Assembly: GCA_024278975.1 (NCBI GenBank)
Contig: JAJRSD010000031.1
Span: 99,855-163,854 of the forward strand
From: Bacteroidota bacterium
Lineage (GTDB): Bacteria; Bacteroidota; Bacteroidia; Bacteroidales; Prolixibacteraceae
Length of the DNA: 64,000 nucleotides
Reading direction: 5' to 3'
Shown here piece after piece: positions 54,392-63,559 of the stretch; the first letter of the stretch is position 1; each line of letters starts with the position of its first letter. A program made the translations under genes and the position numbers. The notes below the pieces were generated by a model. That model ran no database searches. It was not told the origin of the DNA and saw only the letters and a list, made by a program, of their open reading frames with translations.

Positions 54392-54573
54392 GGTAAAATG
54401 CTGTTTTACTAATAGGCATTTTGCTGATATTGTATCAGCGGTTGTAATACAATTTGCAAATTAAATCAGAATATTTAGTCATTTTAATCTATTGAAATCA
54501 ACAAAATAAAATAGATTATAAATTCAATACAATCTATTTTCGAACTTTTTAAACCACCTTAATTATATATTCA

Positions 54574-54858
54574 ATGGATAGAAAAGAATATCTTTACAAA
54601 CTAATAAATTCATGTCCGTTTACAGATACCGTTAATAATTGTCCTATTGAGAGATTGAGAAGATTATCGATTAAAGAGCTTATCAAAACGATGAAATCGC
54701 TTCCCGATTATGAAGTGATAATAATTATACAACAGCATATTAAATGTAAGAGAGAGAGAGAAAAAGCAGAACAGTTTAAGAGTATGAAACATGAGAACAG
54801 AGAAGAGAAAGAAATAAAAAATGAAGAACTGAACACATCATACACACAATCTCTTTAG
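54574..54858 (+). CDS. Small conserved-looking hypothetical protein
   Basis: A 94-residue soluble protein, highly charged at the C-terminus. The N-terminal part has CPFTDTVNNCPIERLRRLSIKE and a later IKCKRERE, so a few cysteines stand near helical basic segments. I have seen similar short proteins near Bacteroidota surface and regulatory genes but cannot name a family. It is divergent from the fimbria-like operon and lies between it and the barrel-like gene on the other strand. Confidence 0.55.
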   Translation: MDRKEYLYKLINSCPFTDTVNNCPIERLRRLSIKELIKTMKSLPDYEVIIIIQQHIKCKREREKAEQFKSMKHENREEKEIKNEELNTSYTQSL

Positions 54859-54929
54859 TGAGAAATAACTTTTTGCTGCACAAAATTCCGAAACAAAAGT
54901 ATATACTTACTTTATTTTAATCTTTGGTT

Positions 54930-55550
54930 TTACCCCGATTTGTTGCTGATAATACCATATAAAAATCCGACACTGGCTCCAAAAAAGAATCTTTCATCAT
55001 TTACAATAAACATCGGCCCAACCGAGAAACCCAATATATATGTAATAGGAAATTCAATTTTTGGATTTATTATTAAGCTAACTTGTTGCCTTCTTTGAAA
55101 TCCTATTTGAGAATTTGAGAAACCATTTTTACTTTCTTTAAACACAGGTTCTCTAATTGTAGATACTCCGGGACCCGCCTGAATAATTAATCTGGTATTT
55201 TTTTTAGCCGATAACTTAATTACCCTGCCTACCATTAAATGAAAATTTTCAAGATTTTCTTGTGGCACTTTAAAATTGTCAGTTGAATTTATATTTGCAG
55301 ATTTCAACGATTCTGTAAACTGGTTGGAAACATTCTTGCCGGAAACCGAAAAACCAAAATTTACAGAATATCTACTATTATAAATATAGGTCATTGCTAT
55401 GTCACCTCCTTTATAGTTTCCAAGCATAACATCACCTGTCCCATATAAAAAATGTTTTTTAGCATAGTGTATTTTATACTTATTAGACCACTGCGCATAA
55501 ACAGACGATAGTGTAAGAACCCCAATAATTAGTAGTACCACTCTTTTCAT
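54930..55550 (-). CDS. Predicted outer-membrane beta-barrel protein
   Basis: A 206-residue exported protein with a signal peptide (ending near SSVYAQ). The mature part consists of alternating polar and hydrophobic strands with Tyr/Phe/Gly ends (DIAMTYIYNSRYSVNFGFSVSG, RLIIQAGPGVST, YILGFSVGPMF, FFFGASVGFLYGII), typical of a small eight-stranded barrel. No family could be assigned. It lies between the fimbria-like operon and the two-component pair, on the same strand as the operon, but about 800 bases away from its first gene. Confidence 0.6.
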   Translation of the reverse strand: MKRVVLLIIGVLTLSSVYAQWSNKYKIHYAKKHFLYGTGDVMLGNYKGGDIAMTYIYNSRYSVNFGFSVSGKNVSNQFTESLKSANINSTDNFKVPQENLENFHLMVGRVIKLSAKKNTRLIIQAGPGVSTIREPVFKESKNGFSNSQIGFQRRQQVSLIINPKIEFPITYILGFSVGPMFIVNDERFFFGASVGFLYGIISNKSG

Positions 55551-55985
55551 AACGCCAGTATTTTGTTAAACTCTTGATACCAAACCCCTAACTAAGCAAA
55601 AACAAGAATTGGTGTTTACCTTAGGTGGCATAAATCAAGTGTTTTGTTACACACATAAAATTAGAGAACAACAGAGAAACAATCACAGAAATATATGCTG
55701 AAATTATATAAGGATATTGCCTATATGTTAGTCTGTATTATTTCCATATTGGGTGCTAATAAATATATTCCGACCTTTGTACACGACAAAAACAGAATTA
55801 TGGATGATGTTTGCATAGGCATTTAAGCTAATTTAATATAGGCAAATTGCTTAATTTTATTGCCTGAGAATCATAATTATTTTCTAATTATGATTTTGTT
55901 AAAAAATAGTACTAATTTTAGAAACTAAGTATTGTTTAAGATTAACTGTTCGTAGTAAAATTTAATTCATCCACTTTGGCTATAT
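55551..55985. other. Intergenic region
   Basis: The divergent gap between the barrel-like gene and the response regulator/kinase gene. A/T rich; no repeat, hairpin or consensus promoter was recognised with confidence. Confidence 0.4.
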
Positions 55986-57503
55986 ATGAAAAAGATTCTC
56001 GCAATAGATGATAATTTCATTAACTTGGAGTTGCTCTCGCAATTGATTAAAACTTTTTATCCCGAATATCAATTGTTAAAAGCATTATCAGGTGAAGAAG
56101 GAATTGTTATTGCAAAAAATAATAATCCCGAATTAATTTTATTAGATATTTTAATGCCTGGTTTGGATGGTTATGAAACTTGTAAAATCCTAAAAAAGTC
56201 AGCTAAAACTAAACATATCCCCGTAATAATGGTTTCTGCACTTGGGAATAATTCTTCGGCACGCACTAAAGGATTAAATGCAGGAGCAGATTCGTTTATA
56301 TCTAAACCATTCGAGCAAAGCGAACTTAAAGCTCAAATAAATGTTGCGTTACGAATTAAATCTGCTGAAAATATACTGCGTAGGAGAAACGAGAAACTAG
56401 AGTTTGACATAAAAAACCAGTTGTCGGAGTTTACTCAAAAAGAAGAGCGATATACTCAAATTTCGGAACATGCCAGAGAATTCTATTGGGAAACCGATAA
56501 ACTTGGTGTATTTACATATGTTAGCCCGGTAGTTGAGCAAACATTGAATATTTCGCCTTTCGATATAGTTGGTAAAATGAACTTTACAGATTTGTTTCAA
56601 ATAGAAAAATCGAATAATATTGAAAAAGTTATAAGCAAAAATAAATTTCATGATATTGAGATTTGTATAACAAAAGCTCCTAAAGAGTATTGGCTTTCTA
56701 TAAGCGGATTCCCCATATTTAATAAAGAGGGTGTATATGAATCAATGAGAGGAATCTGTTACGATATTACAAGGCGAAAAATAGCAGAAAAGAAGTTACA
56801 GGAAAAGTTACAAGAGATTCAAGATTATCAGTTAGAACTTAAAAAACTAAACTTAGAAATTACATTAATTGAAGAAAAAGAGAAGCGAAGAATTGCAGAA
56901 AACCTGCACGACAGCTTAGGCCAAACACTATCTTTGGCTTATTTAACATTGAGTTCAATTAGTGTAGAGAGTACGACTGACCATCTTAAAGATACAATTA
57001 AGAGATCTTTAGAGTTACTAAGTAAAGCAATTTCTGAATCGCGAACTTTAACCTATGATCTCAGCCCTCCTATACTCTACGAATTCGGATTAGTACCGGC
57101 TATTCGATGGAAGTTAGATCAGTTAAAAAAAGAGACAAATTACATTATTAACTTCTCTGATTTATCAAAAAAAAATATTTTATCAAAAGAGTACAGTATT
57201 CTGCTTTACAGAGTAGTTGGTGAATTGTTGGTTAATATCCGTAAACATGCTAAATGTTCGACCATTGATGTGAAAATAATATCAAATAACAACAAGTTCC
57301 AAATATTAATTGAAGATAACGGAGTAGGTTTCGATAATAAAATTATGAAAATACCATATAACGACAATATAGGATTTGGTCTCATTAATATTACTGAACG
57401 GATTAAAAATATAAATGGTAAATTTACAATTCAATCTAAAATTGGAGAGGGAACAATAGCCAATATTATAATTGATTTGGGTAAAGGTATTCAAAAGAAT
57501 TAA
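55986..57503 (+). CDS. Cytosolic REC-PAS-HisKA_3 histidine kinase
   Basis: A 505-residue soluble protein. The N-terminal receiver has Asp54 (LILLDILMPGLDG). A PAS domain spans about residues 155-265 (FYWETDKLGVFTYVSP). The kinase core is of the NarX/DegS type: the HisKA_3 box AENLHDSLGQTLSLAYLTLS holds phospho-acceptor His308, followed by an HATPase domain with GELLVNIRKHAKCSTID, DNGVGFD and IGFGLINITERIK. It has no transmembrane segments. The following gene, 48 bases downstream, is its natural LuxR-type partner. Confidence 0.9.
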   Translation: MKKILAIDDNFINLELLSQLIKTFYPEYQLLKALSGEEGIVIAKNNNPELILLDILMPGLDGYETCKILKKSAKTKHIPVIMVSALGNNSSARTKGLNAGADSFISKPFEQSELKAQINVALRIKSAENILRRRNEKLEFDIKNQLSEFTQKEERYTQISEHAREFYWETDKLGVFTYVSPVVEQTLNISPFDIVGKMNFTDLFQIEKSNNIEKVISKNKFHDIEICITKAPKEYWLSISGFPIFNKEGVYESMRGICYDITRRKIAEKKLQEKLQEIQDYQLELKKLNLEITLIEEKEKRRIAENLHDSLGQTLSLAYLTLSSISVESTTDHLKDTIKRSLELLSKAISESRTLTYDLSPPILYEFGLVPAIRWKLDQLKKETNYIINFSDLSKKNILSKEYSILLYRVVGELLVNIRKHAKCSTIDVKIISNNNKFQILIEDNGVGFDNKIMKIPYNDNIGFGLINITERIKNINGKFTIQSKIGEGTIANIIIDLGKGIQKN

Positions 57504-57551
57504 TCTCAGAATAATGATAAAAAATGTAGAAATAATTAATAATTCACTATT

Positions 57552-58193
57552 ATGAAGATAAAAGTATTAGTTACAGATGATCACCAATTATTTAGAGAAG
57601 GTTTAGTAAAACTATTATTTTCAGCTTCTGATATTGAAGTAATAGGACAAGCGGCAGATGGTAATGAAGCTATTCAGAAATCGATTCATTTTAAACCTGA
57701 TGTAGTTTTAATGGATATCTCAATGCCAAATATTAATGGTATTGAGGCTACAAAAAAAATAAAACTTAAAGTGCCTGACATAAAAATAATTGCAATATCT
57801 ATGCACTCTGATATGCAATATGTAAGAGGCATTTTAGAAGCAGGGGCTGACGGGTATCTTCTTAAAAATTGCACTTACAGACAATTAACCGATGCTATTC
57901 AATCGGTTTATGCCGGCAAGAAATTCCTTAGCGAAGATATAACTGAAATGGTTATCGACGGCTATCTCAATCCCTCAAAAGAGATGGATGAAATGTCCTC
58001 TTTATCTGAAAGAGAAGAGGAGATATTTACTCTTTTTGCAGAAGGAAAATCTACCAGAGAAATTGCAGAGAAGTTGTTTATTAGTGTAAAAACAGTAGGA
58101 ACTCATAAACAGCACATATTAAAAAAACTACATTTAAAAACAAACTCTGAAATAATAAAGTATGCTATCAAAAGGGGATACGTTCTCCCATAA
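57552..58193 (+). CDS. LuxR/NarL family response regulator
   Basis: A 213-residue DNA-binding response regulator. The receiver domain has VTDDHQ, phospho-acceptor Asp55 (VVLMDISMPNING), Ser/Thr in IIAISMHSD and Lys in GYLLKN. The C-terminal helix-turn-helix (about residues 148-205) reads LSEREEEIFTLFAEGKSTREIAEKLFISVKTVGTHKQHILKKL, here given only by landmarks: LSERE, STREIAEKL and KTVGTHK. It is transcribed with the HisKA_3 kinase and may control the surface genes nearby (inference). Confidence 0.93.
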   Translation: MKIKVLVTDDHQLFREGLVKLLFSASDIEVIGQAADGNEAIQKSIHFKPDVVLMDISMPNINGIEATKKIKLKVPDIKIIAISMHSDMQYVRGILEAGADGYLLKNCTYRQLTDAIQSVYAGKKFLSEDITEMVIDGYLNPSKEMDEMSSLSEREEEIFTLFAEGKSTREIAEKLFISVKTVGTHKQHILKKLHLKTNSEIIKYAIKRGYVLP

Positions 58194-58231
58194 TATTTAT
58201 TCTTCTATATAATATTTACAATTATCATACG

Positions 58232-59470
58232 CTAGTGATTAATAATTATTTGATAGGTTTGAATAAATTCTTCTGATTGTATTTTAGCAAGATAAATTCC
58301 GCATTTGATATGAGTTAAATCTATGTTACATTGCATATCTGTAATTGCTTCCCTAAATAATAATTCTCCACTTAACGAAAAAAGTGAAAAGTATGTTGTT
58401 TGCTCATATAGTTTTGCAGGAAGCCTAACAGTAATTATACCTATTGAAGGGTTGGGATATAAATAAGCCTGCTCAGGAATTAAAGTATAATTTTTGATTG
58501 TGTCTCGCCACGCACGAATCCCATTTTTATTCAAATCGGGTAATGGAGCATTGCATCCTAGGTAGTTACTATTCAAAATCCATCCTTGAACACAATCAAA
58601 AGAATCGTCTAAGCCATCGGAATCAGAGTCTAAATTAATGGCGCAAATTTCAGGAATTCCATCCTCATTAGTATCATATCCTTCAATAAAATCATAAATA
58701 CCATCGTTATCAGAATCTATGTCAATAAAATCCGATTGTCCATCCATGTCTGTATCTATCGCTTTGTAATAATTTCCTCCTACAAAAACATCAAAAGCAT
58801 CATCCCATCCATTCAAATTAATATCAATATTTTCTGGTTGTGAATAAAATCCTTCACATTGCCACTCTTCAATATCTATTATTCCATCATTATCCGAATC
58901 AATATCATAACTATCAGGAATGCCGTCATTATCAAAATCAGTGTTACCATCTCCCTCGTCGATATCTAAAATTCCATCGTTATCATCATCAATATCATCT
59001 TCGTCTGATATATTATCACAGTCATTGTCAGGTCTCACTTTAATTAGTAGTACTGCAATAGCCTTATAGTTGCTTTTACTTACCTCATTAATGTAATACT
59101 CTGCTTTTATATCTCCCCAAAAAACATCATATATAGTTAATGTAAACTCTCCATTATCGCTAATGGCAAATTCTCCAATATGTGGAGTTTCAATAAAATA
59201 TAGTTTTATTTCATCCCCATCAGAATCAAAATCATTTAATAAAACATTTCCTGAAATTGTATTGTTGTTACAACCTGTTAATAGGGTGAAAGTATCGTTT
59301 ACTGCAGTTGGTGGATTGTTGGTAATATTTATTATTTGATTAGTTTCTGTGTAATATTTAATAAATGATTTTTGTTTTATTTGTGCGATTGAAATACCAT
59401 AATCGAAAAATAAATCGAAGATAACAACAATAAGATATGTTATTGGCATTTTCATAAACCCCTTGTTCAT
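58232..59470 (-). CDS. Secreted thrombospondin type 3 repeat protein with T9SS sorting domain
   Basis: A 412-residue exported protein (signal region about 8-30; the start may be Met7 at 59452). Residues about 54-140 form an Ig/cadherin-like domain (PPTAVNDTFTLL ... VLLNDFDSDGDEI). Residues about 148-290 are a run of calcium-binding DxDxDGxxD repeats of the thrombospondin type 3 kind (DNISDEDDIDDDNDGI, DFDNDGIPDSYDIDSDNDGI). The C-terminus (YLYPNPSIGIITVRLPAK ... CGIYLAKI ... QIIINH) is a T9SS type A sorting domain. It probably sits on the cell surface. It is convergent with the LuxR regulator, 38 bases away. Confidence 0.85.
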   Translation of the reverse strand: MNKGFMKMPITYLIVVIFDLFFDYGISIAQIKQKSFIKYYTETNQIINITNNPPTAVNDTFTLLTGCNNNTISGNVLLNDFDSDGDEIKLYFIETPHIGEFAISDNGEFTLTIYDVFWGDIKAEYYINEVSKSNYKAIAVLLIKVRPDNDCDNISDEDDIDDDNDGILDIDEGDGNTDFDNDGIPDSYDIDSDNDGIIDIEEWQCEGFYSQPENIDINLNGWDDAFDVFVGGNYYKAIDTDMDGQSDFIDIDSDNDGIYDFIEGYDTNEDGIPEICAINLDSDSDGLDDSFDCVQGWILNSNYLGCNAPLPDLNKNGIRAWRDTIKNYTLIPEQAYLYPNPSIGIITVRLPAKLYEQTTYFSLFSLSGELLFREAITDMQCNIDLTHIKCGIYLAKIQSEEFIQTYQIIINH

Positions 59471-59905
59471 AAAATAAAACTCAAGCTCAAATTTAAGCGA
59501 ACTATGTTATTTTAGATAATAAAAAAGGATGATAATGAAGGTTAATATTGCTGATATTAGAGTATGTAAAATTGTTCAGAGTTGTATTGTACAGATAAGA
59601 CATAATACGTCAAAAAAATTTCAAGTAAAGAACTGAATAAATTATTAAAGGATTTACGTAAATCTTTAGAGAATAATAGGCAATTCTAGCAATATGCGAA
59701 GAAATACAAGATACAATAAAGAATGAATATGCCCTGACGTTGAGATTGCAGAAAATCTACAACCGATTTTAATTGTATAGCCACTAAGAAAAAGGGAAGC
59801 TAAAAATAAGTTTTTCTGATAGCAAATCTCATCGATTTGACAACAGCTTTTATAATTTGATTACTTTATCTTAGATTAAAATAAAATCATTAAACTGTTT
59901 TTAAT
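59471..59905. other. Intergenic region
   Basis: No gene is supported. One palindrome (AAGGATTTACGTAAATCTTT, near 59649-59668) stands in otherwise A/T-rich DNA between the T9SS protein and the tetraheme cytochrome. Confidence 0.4.
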
Positions 59906-60514
59906 ATGAAATCAATTGTTGCCTTTTTATTGCTTGTTGGACAATTTTCTCTCTCTTTATCGGCTTTTGCATCTTCCAAAGAAAACCCACACAAGTTAAG
60001 TGGAAACTTAAAGGGGGACAAAAACAGCTGCCAAATATGTCATCCTCCCGAAAAAACAGCAATAAACCCTCCACTGCCATTATGGAATCAAAGCACAAAA
60101 GTAAAAAGTTTCGGGTTTGGAAACTACGCTCCAGATATGGCTAATTCAAACTATAACAATTCGATTTCAAAAATCTGTTTATCATGCCATGACGGGAGTA
60201 GATCTAATAGTAACCACTCCTTTAATTTAGCCCCAAAGGAAAACAGGAAAGACAAGGTATTTTTTATAGATACAACCCATCCGGTAGCAATAACATACAA
60301 TACAGAACTTGCCCGAGAAGACAGAACGCTTTTCGACCCTGCCACAACCCCGTCTGGGCTTGGTGGCACAATTAGTCAGGATCTGCTTAAAGATAACAAA
60401 GTGGAATGTACATCGTGCCATATAGTCCATTTTGACAATTCCAACAATAGGAACTTCACCTTAATTACAAGCAATACAAGAAGCAATTTGTGTTTAATCT
60501 GCCACAACAAGTAA
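59906..60514 (+). CDS. Secreted tetraheme cytochrome c
   Basis: A 202-residue protein with a signal peptide (ending near SAFAS) and four CxxCH motifs: CQICH, CLSCH, CTSCH and CLICH, the last one at the very C-terminus (CLICHNK). The spacing and the THPVAITYN segment fit the doubled-CXXCH cytochrome family, in which hemes are bis-His ligated. The neighbourhood gives no partner, and the 12-heme cytochrome at 20433 is far away. It probably takes part in periplasmic electron transfer. Confidence 0.85.
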   Translation: MKSIVAFLLLVGQFSLSLSAFASSKENPHKLSGNLKGDKNSCQICHPPEKTAINPPLPLWNQSTKVKSFGFGNYAPDMANSNYNNSISKICLSCHDGSRSNSNHSFNLAPKENRKDKVFFIDTTHPVAITYNTELAREDRTLFDPATTPSGLGGTISQDLLKDNKVECTSCHIVHFDNSNNRNFTLITSNTRSNLCLICHNK

Positions 60515-60529
60515 AAATAACAGTTTCCA

Positions 60530-60707
60530 AGAAAGTTGCTTTTGGGTTTGGCAGCAGACTCCCCATTCTCAGTCTTTTGGAGATAAGCATTTACCATATT
60601 TCTATTCATGCCGAGATGTCCGGCGATGGTTTTGGGGGGCAATCCTCTGCTTGCAGTGTAAGGAGTATTTTTTGCCTTATATTCACGTTCATACTCAATG
60701 GTTTTTT
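60530..60707 (-). pseudogene. Remnant of a DNA-binding (HTH) protein
   Basis: A minus-strand frame without its own start or family C-terminus reads KTIEYEREYKAKNTPYTASRG, then LPPKTIAGHLGMNRNMVNAYLQK, the pattern of a helix-turn-helix with IAxxLGMNRxxVxxYL, and ends in KPKSNF. It overlaps the 3' flank of the cytochrome gene and abuts the phage-like genes. Too little remains to name the family; it may be the leftover of a transposase or phage regulator. Confidence 0.45.
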
Positions 60708-60790
60708 ATTTTTAGAAACTCTCTTCTCTCTGCTTTTTTTCTGTCCTTTCAATTACCCCCCTCCTACTTTAGCTTTGAAATAAAAAAGCT

Positions 60791-61069
60791 ATGGCAACAA
60801 CTATTCGAAGAAACCTTGCACTTCGGGAGTACGATATTAAAGAGACACCCGAAGGAAACCAGATTGTATTCTCTGTAAAATTTGTAAAAAACGATGGAGA
60901 GCTGGTTTTTATTCCGGCGGCAGTTGCCTGCGGATTAACAGCAAATATGACTAAAAACCGACTCCGGGGAATTATGCCGGTGGATGAGAAACTCAACAAA
61001 ACCGGACACCCATATCCTGTTTCAATAGATGCCCTGGTGGAGTGGAACGGATTAAAAGTAATCTTATAA
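60791..61069 (+). CDS. Phage-module-associated hypothetical protein
   Basis: A 92-residue soluble protein (MATTIRRNLALREYDIKET ... GNQIVFSVKFVKNDGELVFIPAAVACGL) ending VEWNGLKVIL. Its alternating charged strands suggest a small beta-rich fold. I do not recognise it, but it directly precedes a portal-like gene and a DUF6712-like gene on the same strand, so it probably belongs to the same prophage-like module. Confidence 0.6.
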   Translation: MATTIRRNLALREYDIKETPEGNQIVFSVKFVKNDGELVFIPAAVACGLTANMTKNRLRGIMPVDEKLNKTGHPYPVSIDALVEWNGLKVIL

Positions 61070-61091
61070 ACAAGAAGTAAAAAAGTAAAGA

Positions 61092-61206
61092 AGTAGTGAG
61101 TAATGAGAGAAGAAGAATTATTTATACAATTTTTACTCACTACTAACTACTCACTACTCACTACTAATTTCTCACTACTCAATACTAATTACTAACTACT
61201 AACAAC
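61092..61206. repeat. Word array with hairpin, ACTACTCACTA type
   Basis: The gap between two phage-module genes holds a run of CTCACTACT/ACTAACTACT words (61133-61206). The first word TTACTCACTACT (61133-61144) is the exact complement of AGTAGTGAGTAA at 61092-61103, forming a 12-bp stem. It is a degenerate tandem array like those at 5002, 11355 and 23690, but with a different word. Confidence 0.75.
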
Positions 61207-61213
61207 AAATACA

Positions 61214-62573
61214 ATGGCAGAAGTACAATTCAATAAAAGCGGAGTCCCGCTTATGGGATATGGAACCCGGGGCGTATTTATGAGTACATCCGGAACTCCC
61301 GCAGTTAAACCTAAAATGGCTGAACCAAAGAACCCCGAAAGAGATAAAACAACAGTTGATAAAATTGATATTTCAGATTGGGGAACCGGTAATAACTTTC
61401 CTGCCACCGCAGACGAAATAATCAATAAAGTTGGTGTGCTTAATTCTGGACTGAAATTCATTCGGAACTTTACCATCGGGCAGGGTATTTATCCAGTTAA
61501 AGTTACCGGCTACGATGATAAAGGAAATGAGAAACTTGAAATTGTAACAGACCCCGGAATTAACAGGTTTGCACAGAGTAGAATCGTTCGCCGGTACATG
61601 GAAAAAGCTGTTCGCGATTATATGAAATTCGGCTGTGCTTTTGTTCAGATGATACCCAATGCAGATGGCTCTAAAATGGTTGGATTGAATACCATAAATG
61701 CAAAATATTCAAGGTTAAATATTGCCGATAATTCGGGGGGTGATAACAAAATGTATCACCTCGGGCAGATGGCCGGATGTTCCACAAAAAGGAGAATACA
61801 ATATCTATAATATTCTTGATGAATATGACCCGTTGGCTGACTTGCAACGAAGGAAATGGGGAAAGAAAATTGCAGGAAAAAGTTTTATCTATACAATAAA
61901 AGACAGTTGGAGCAATAACGAATATTACAGCTCGCCAATCTGGTACAGTGCCTTCCTTTCCGGGTGGGTTGACATTGCCACTTCCGTTCCGCAATTCCTG
62001 AAAACAGCATATAAAAATCAAATTACATGGAAATGGCACGTTCAGATTCCGTATGCTTTTTGGGACAAGAAGTTCCCGGCAACCGATTATAAAACTACTG
62101 CCGAAAGGAAAACAGCAATCAACGATTATATGGATACAATCGAAGATAATCTTTGTGGAACAGAAAATGCAAACAAGCCGATTTTTACCATGTTTGAGAT
62201 AAATCCCAACAACGGCAAAACCGAAGAACGATGGATAATAGAACCTCTGAATAATAAGCTCGACAATCAGCAAAACCTTGTTACAAGTGCCGCAGCAAAC
62301 TCCGAAATACTATTCTCTTTAATGCTGAATCCAAATGTACTGGGTGCGGGAATGCCGGGCGGAACGTATGCAGGAAATCAGGGCGGCAGCAACATTCGCG
62401 AAGCCTTTTTGGTTAACATTGCAAACGCATGGCTCGACCGCCAAAACCTACTCGACCCACTCGAAACTTTTATTAGATTTAATGGTGCCGATGATAATAT
62501 AGAATGGCGTTTTAGAAATACAATCTTAACTACTTTAGATACCGGAAGCGGAACCAAAAAAACTTTAAGCTAA
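61214..62573 (+). pseudogene. Phage portal-like protein, frameshifted
   Basis: Frame 1 from 61214 reads through a disordered N-terminus, ISDWGTGNNFPATADEI, GLKFIRNFTIGQGIYPV and DYMKFGCAFVQMIPN to KMYHLGQ, then goes out of register and stops at 61810. If one base near 61769 is removed, the protein continues WPDVPQKGEYNIYNILDEYDP and on to 62573, for about 452 residues. The combination of a DUF-type portal body and a terminal SNIREAFLV ... LDPLETFIRFNG region fits phage portal or portal-like proteins of Bacteroidota prophages. Whether the frameshift is real, programmed or a sequencing error cannot be told. The next gene overlaps its stop (TAATG). Confidence 0.7.
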
Positions 62574-63559
62574 TGCTACTATCAAACATTACAGAGATAA
62601 AAACATTCCTGCCAATTGGTACTGGAAACGATTTTAACCGGCTGAAACCTCACATCATAAATGCAGAAAATAAGTACATAAAAACACTACTTGGAACAAA
62701 TATGTACAATGAACTTCTGGAGTTTTACGAAATTTCACCGGTTGAATCTCCATCAGAAATACAAATTGCAATGAATGAATTATTACAGAAAACTCAACAC
62801 TCAATAATTCATCTTGCCTATTTTGTTGGATATGATTTCCTGAATGTTTCGGCAACCGACACCGGATTTCAACGTATCGAATCAGAACATAAAAAAGGAC
62901 TTTTTAAATATCAGGAAGATAACCTTAAACAATATTTCTCCGATGCAGGGTTTAACTCATTAGATACAATTTTGGTTTTCTTGGAACAGAATATTCAACA
63001 TTTTGCTGAATTTAAAAACTCACCAAACTGGACGGAATTTAAAGCAAGCTTTATTCCAACTGTTGATGTTGTTGAACAGATACCATTTAATATTTTCGAC
63101 AGCCGCCTTACATTTTTAAACCTAAAACCTCACATTGCTTTTATTGAAGATACTACAATTCGCATCGCCCTGGGCGAAACTATTTACCAGGAAATAAAAA
63201 CAGAAATGGTTAAAGATAATCCGGAAGAAAAAATTACTGCAATTCTTCCATATATCCGTAAACCTCTGATATATTTTGCATCTGCTTTGCTGATGGAAGA
63301 AACAGGGGCAACACTCGGAAATAACGGTCTGTTTTTTGAAAAAACAGATGCAAATTCACCAGACAACAGAATTAAAGGTCCATCAACAGAAGAGAGAATA
63401 ATGGCAATGATTAAACGAAACCGCAACATCGGTAATGCTTACCTCGATGCTCTTAAAAGTTACCTGATTGCCAATATTGAAAATTGGGAAACTTACGATG
63501 GAAGCAAAAGTTCTATTTTCAAAAGAGATAATACAAGCAAAAAATCATTCTGGGCATGA
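62573..63559 (+). CDS. DUF6712-like phage-associated protein
   Basis: A 328-residue soluble protein. It contains two related halves: residues about 5-100 (ITEIKTFLPIGTG, LKPHIINAENKYIKTLLG) and about 175-290 (RLTFLNLKPHIAFIEDTTIRIALG), each with a LKPHI...E motif, so an internal duplication is visible. Such proteins (annotated DUF6712 in Bacteroidota) occur next to portal-like genes; a head or connector role is inferred. It starts within the stop codon of the portal-like gene and overlaps the next gene by four bases. Confidence 0.7.
   Translation: MLLSNITEIKTFLPIGTGNDFNRLKPHIINAENKYIKTLLGTNMYNELLEFYEISPVESPSEIQIAMNELLQKTQHSIIHLAYFVGYDFLNVSATDTGFQRIESEHKKGLFKYQEDNLKQYFSDAGFNSLDTILVFLEQNIQHFAEFKNSPNWTEFKASFIPTVDVVEQIPFNIFDSRLTFLNLKPHIAFIEDTTIRIALGETIYQEIKTEMVKDNPEEKITAILPYIRKPLIYFASALLMEETGATLGNNGLFFEKTDANSPDNRIKGPSTEERIMAMIKRNRNIGNAYLDALKSYLIANIENWETYDGSKSSIFKRDNTSKKSFWA

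Noticed and set aside
54574..54858. Possible regulator of the fibre operon
   Set aside because: The 94-residue protein has no recognisable DNA-binding or other domain, so no regulatory role was claimed.
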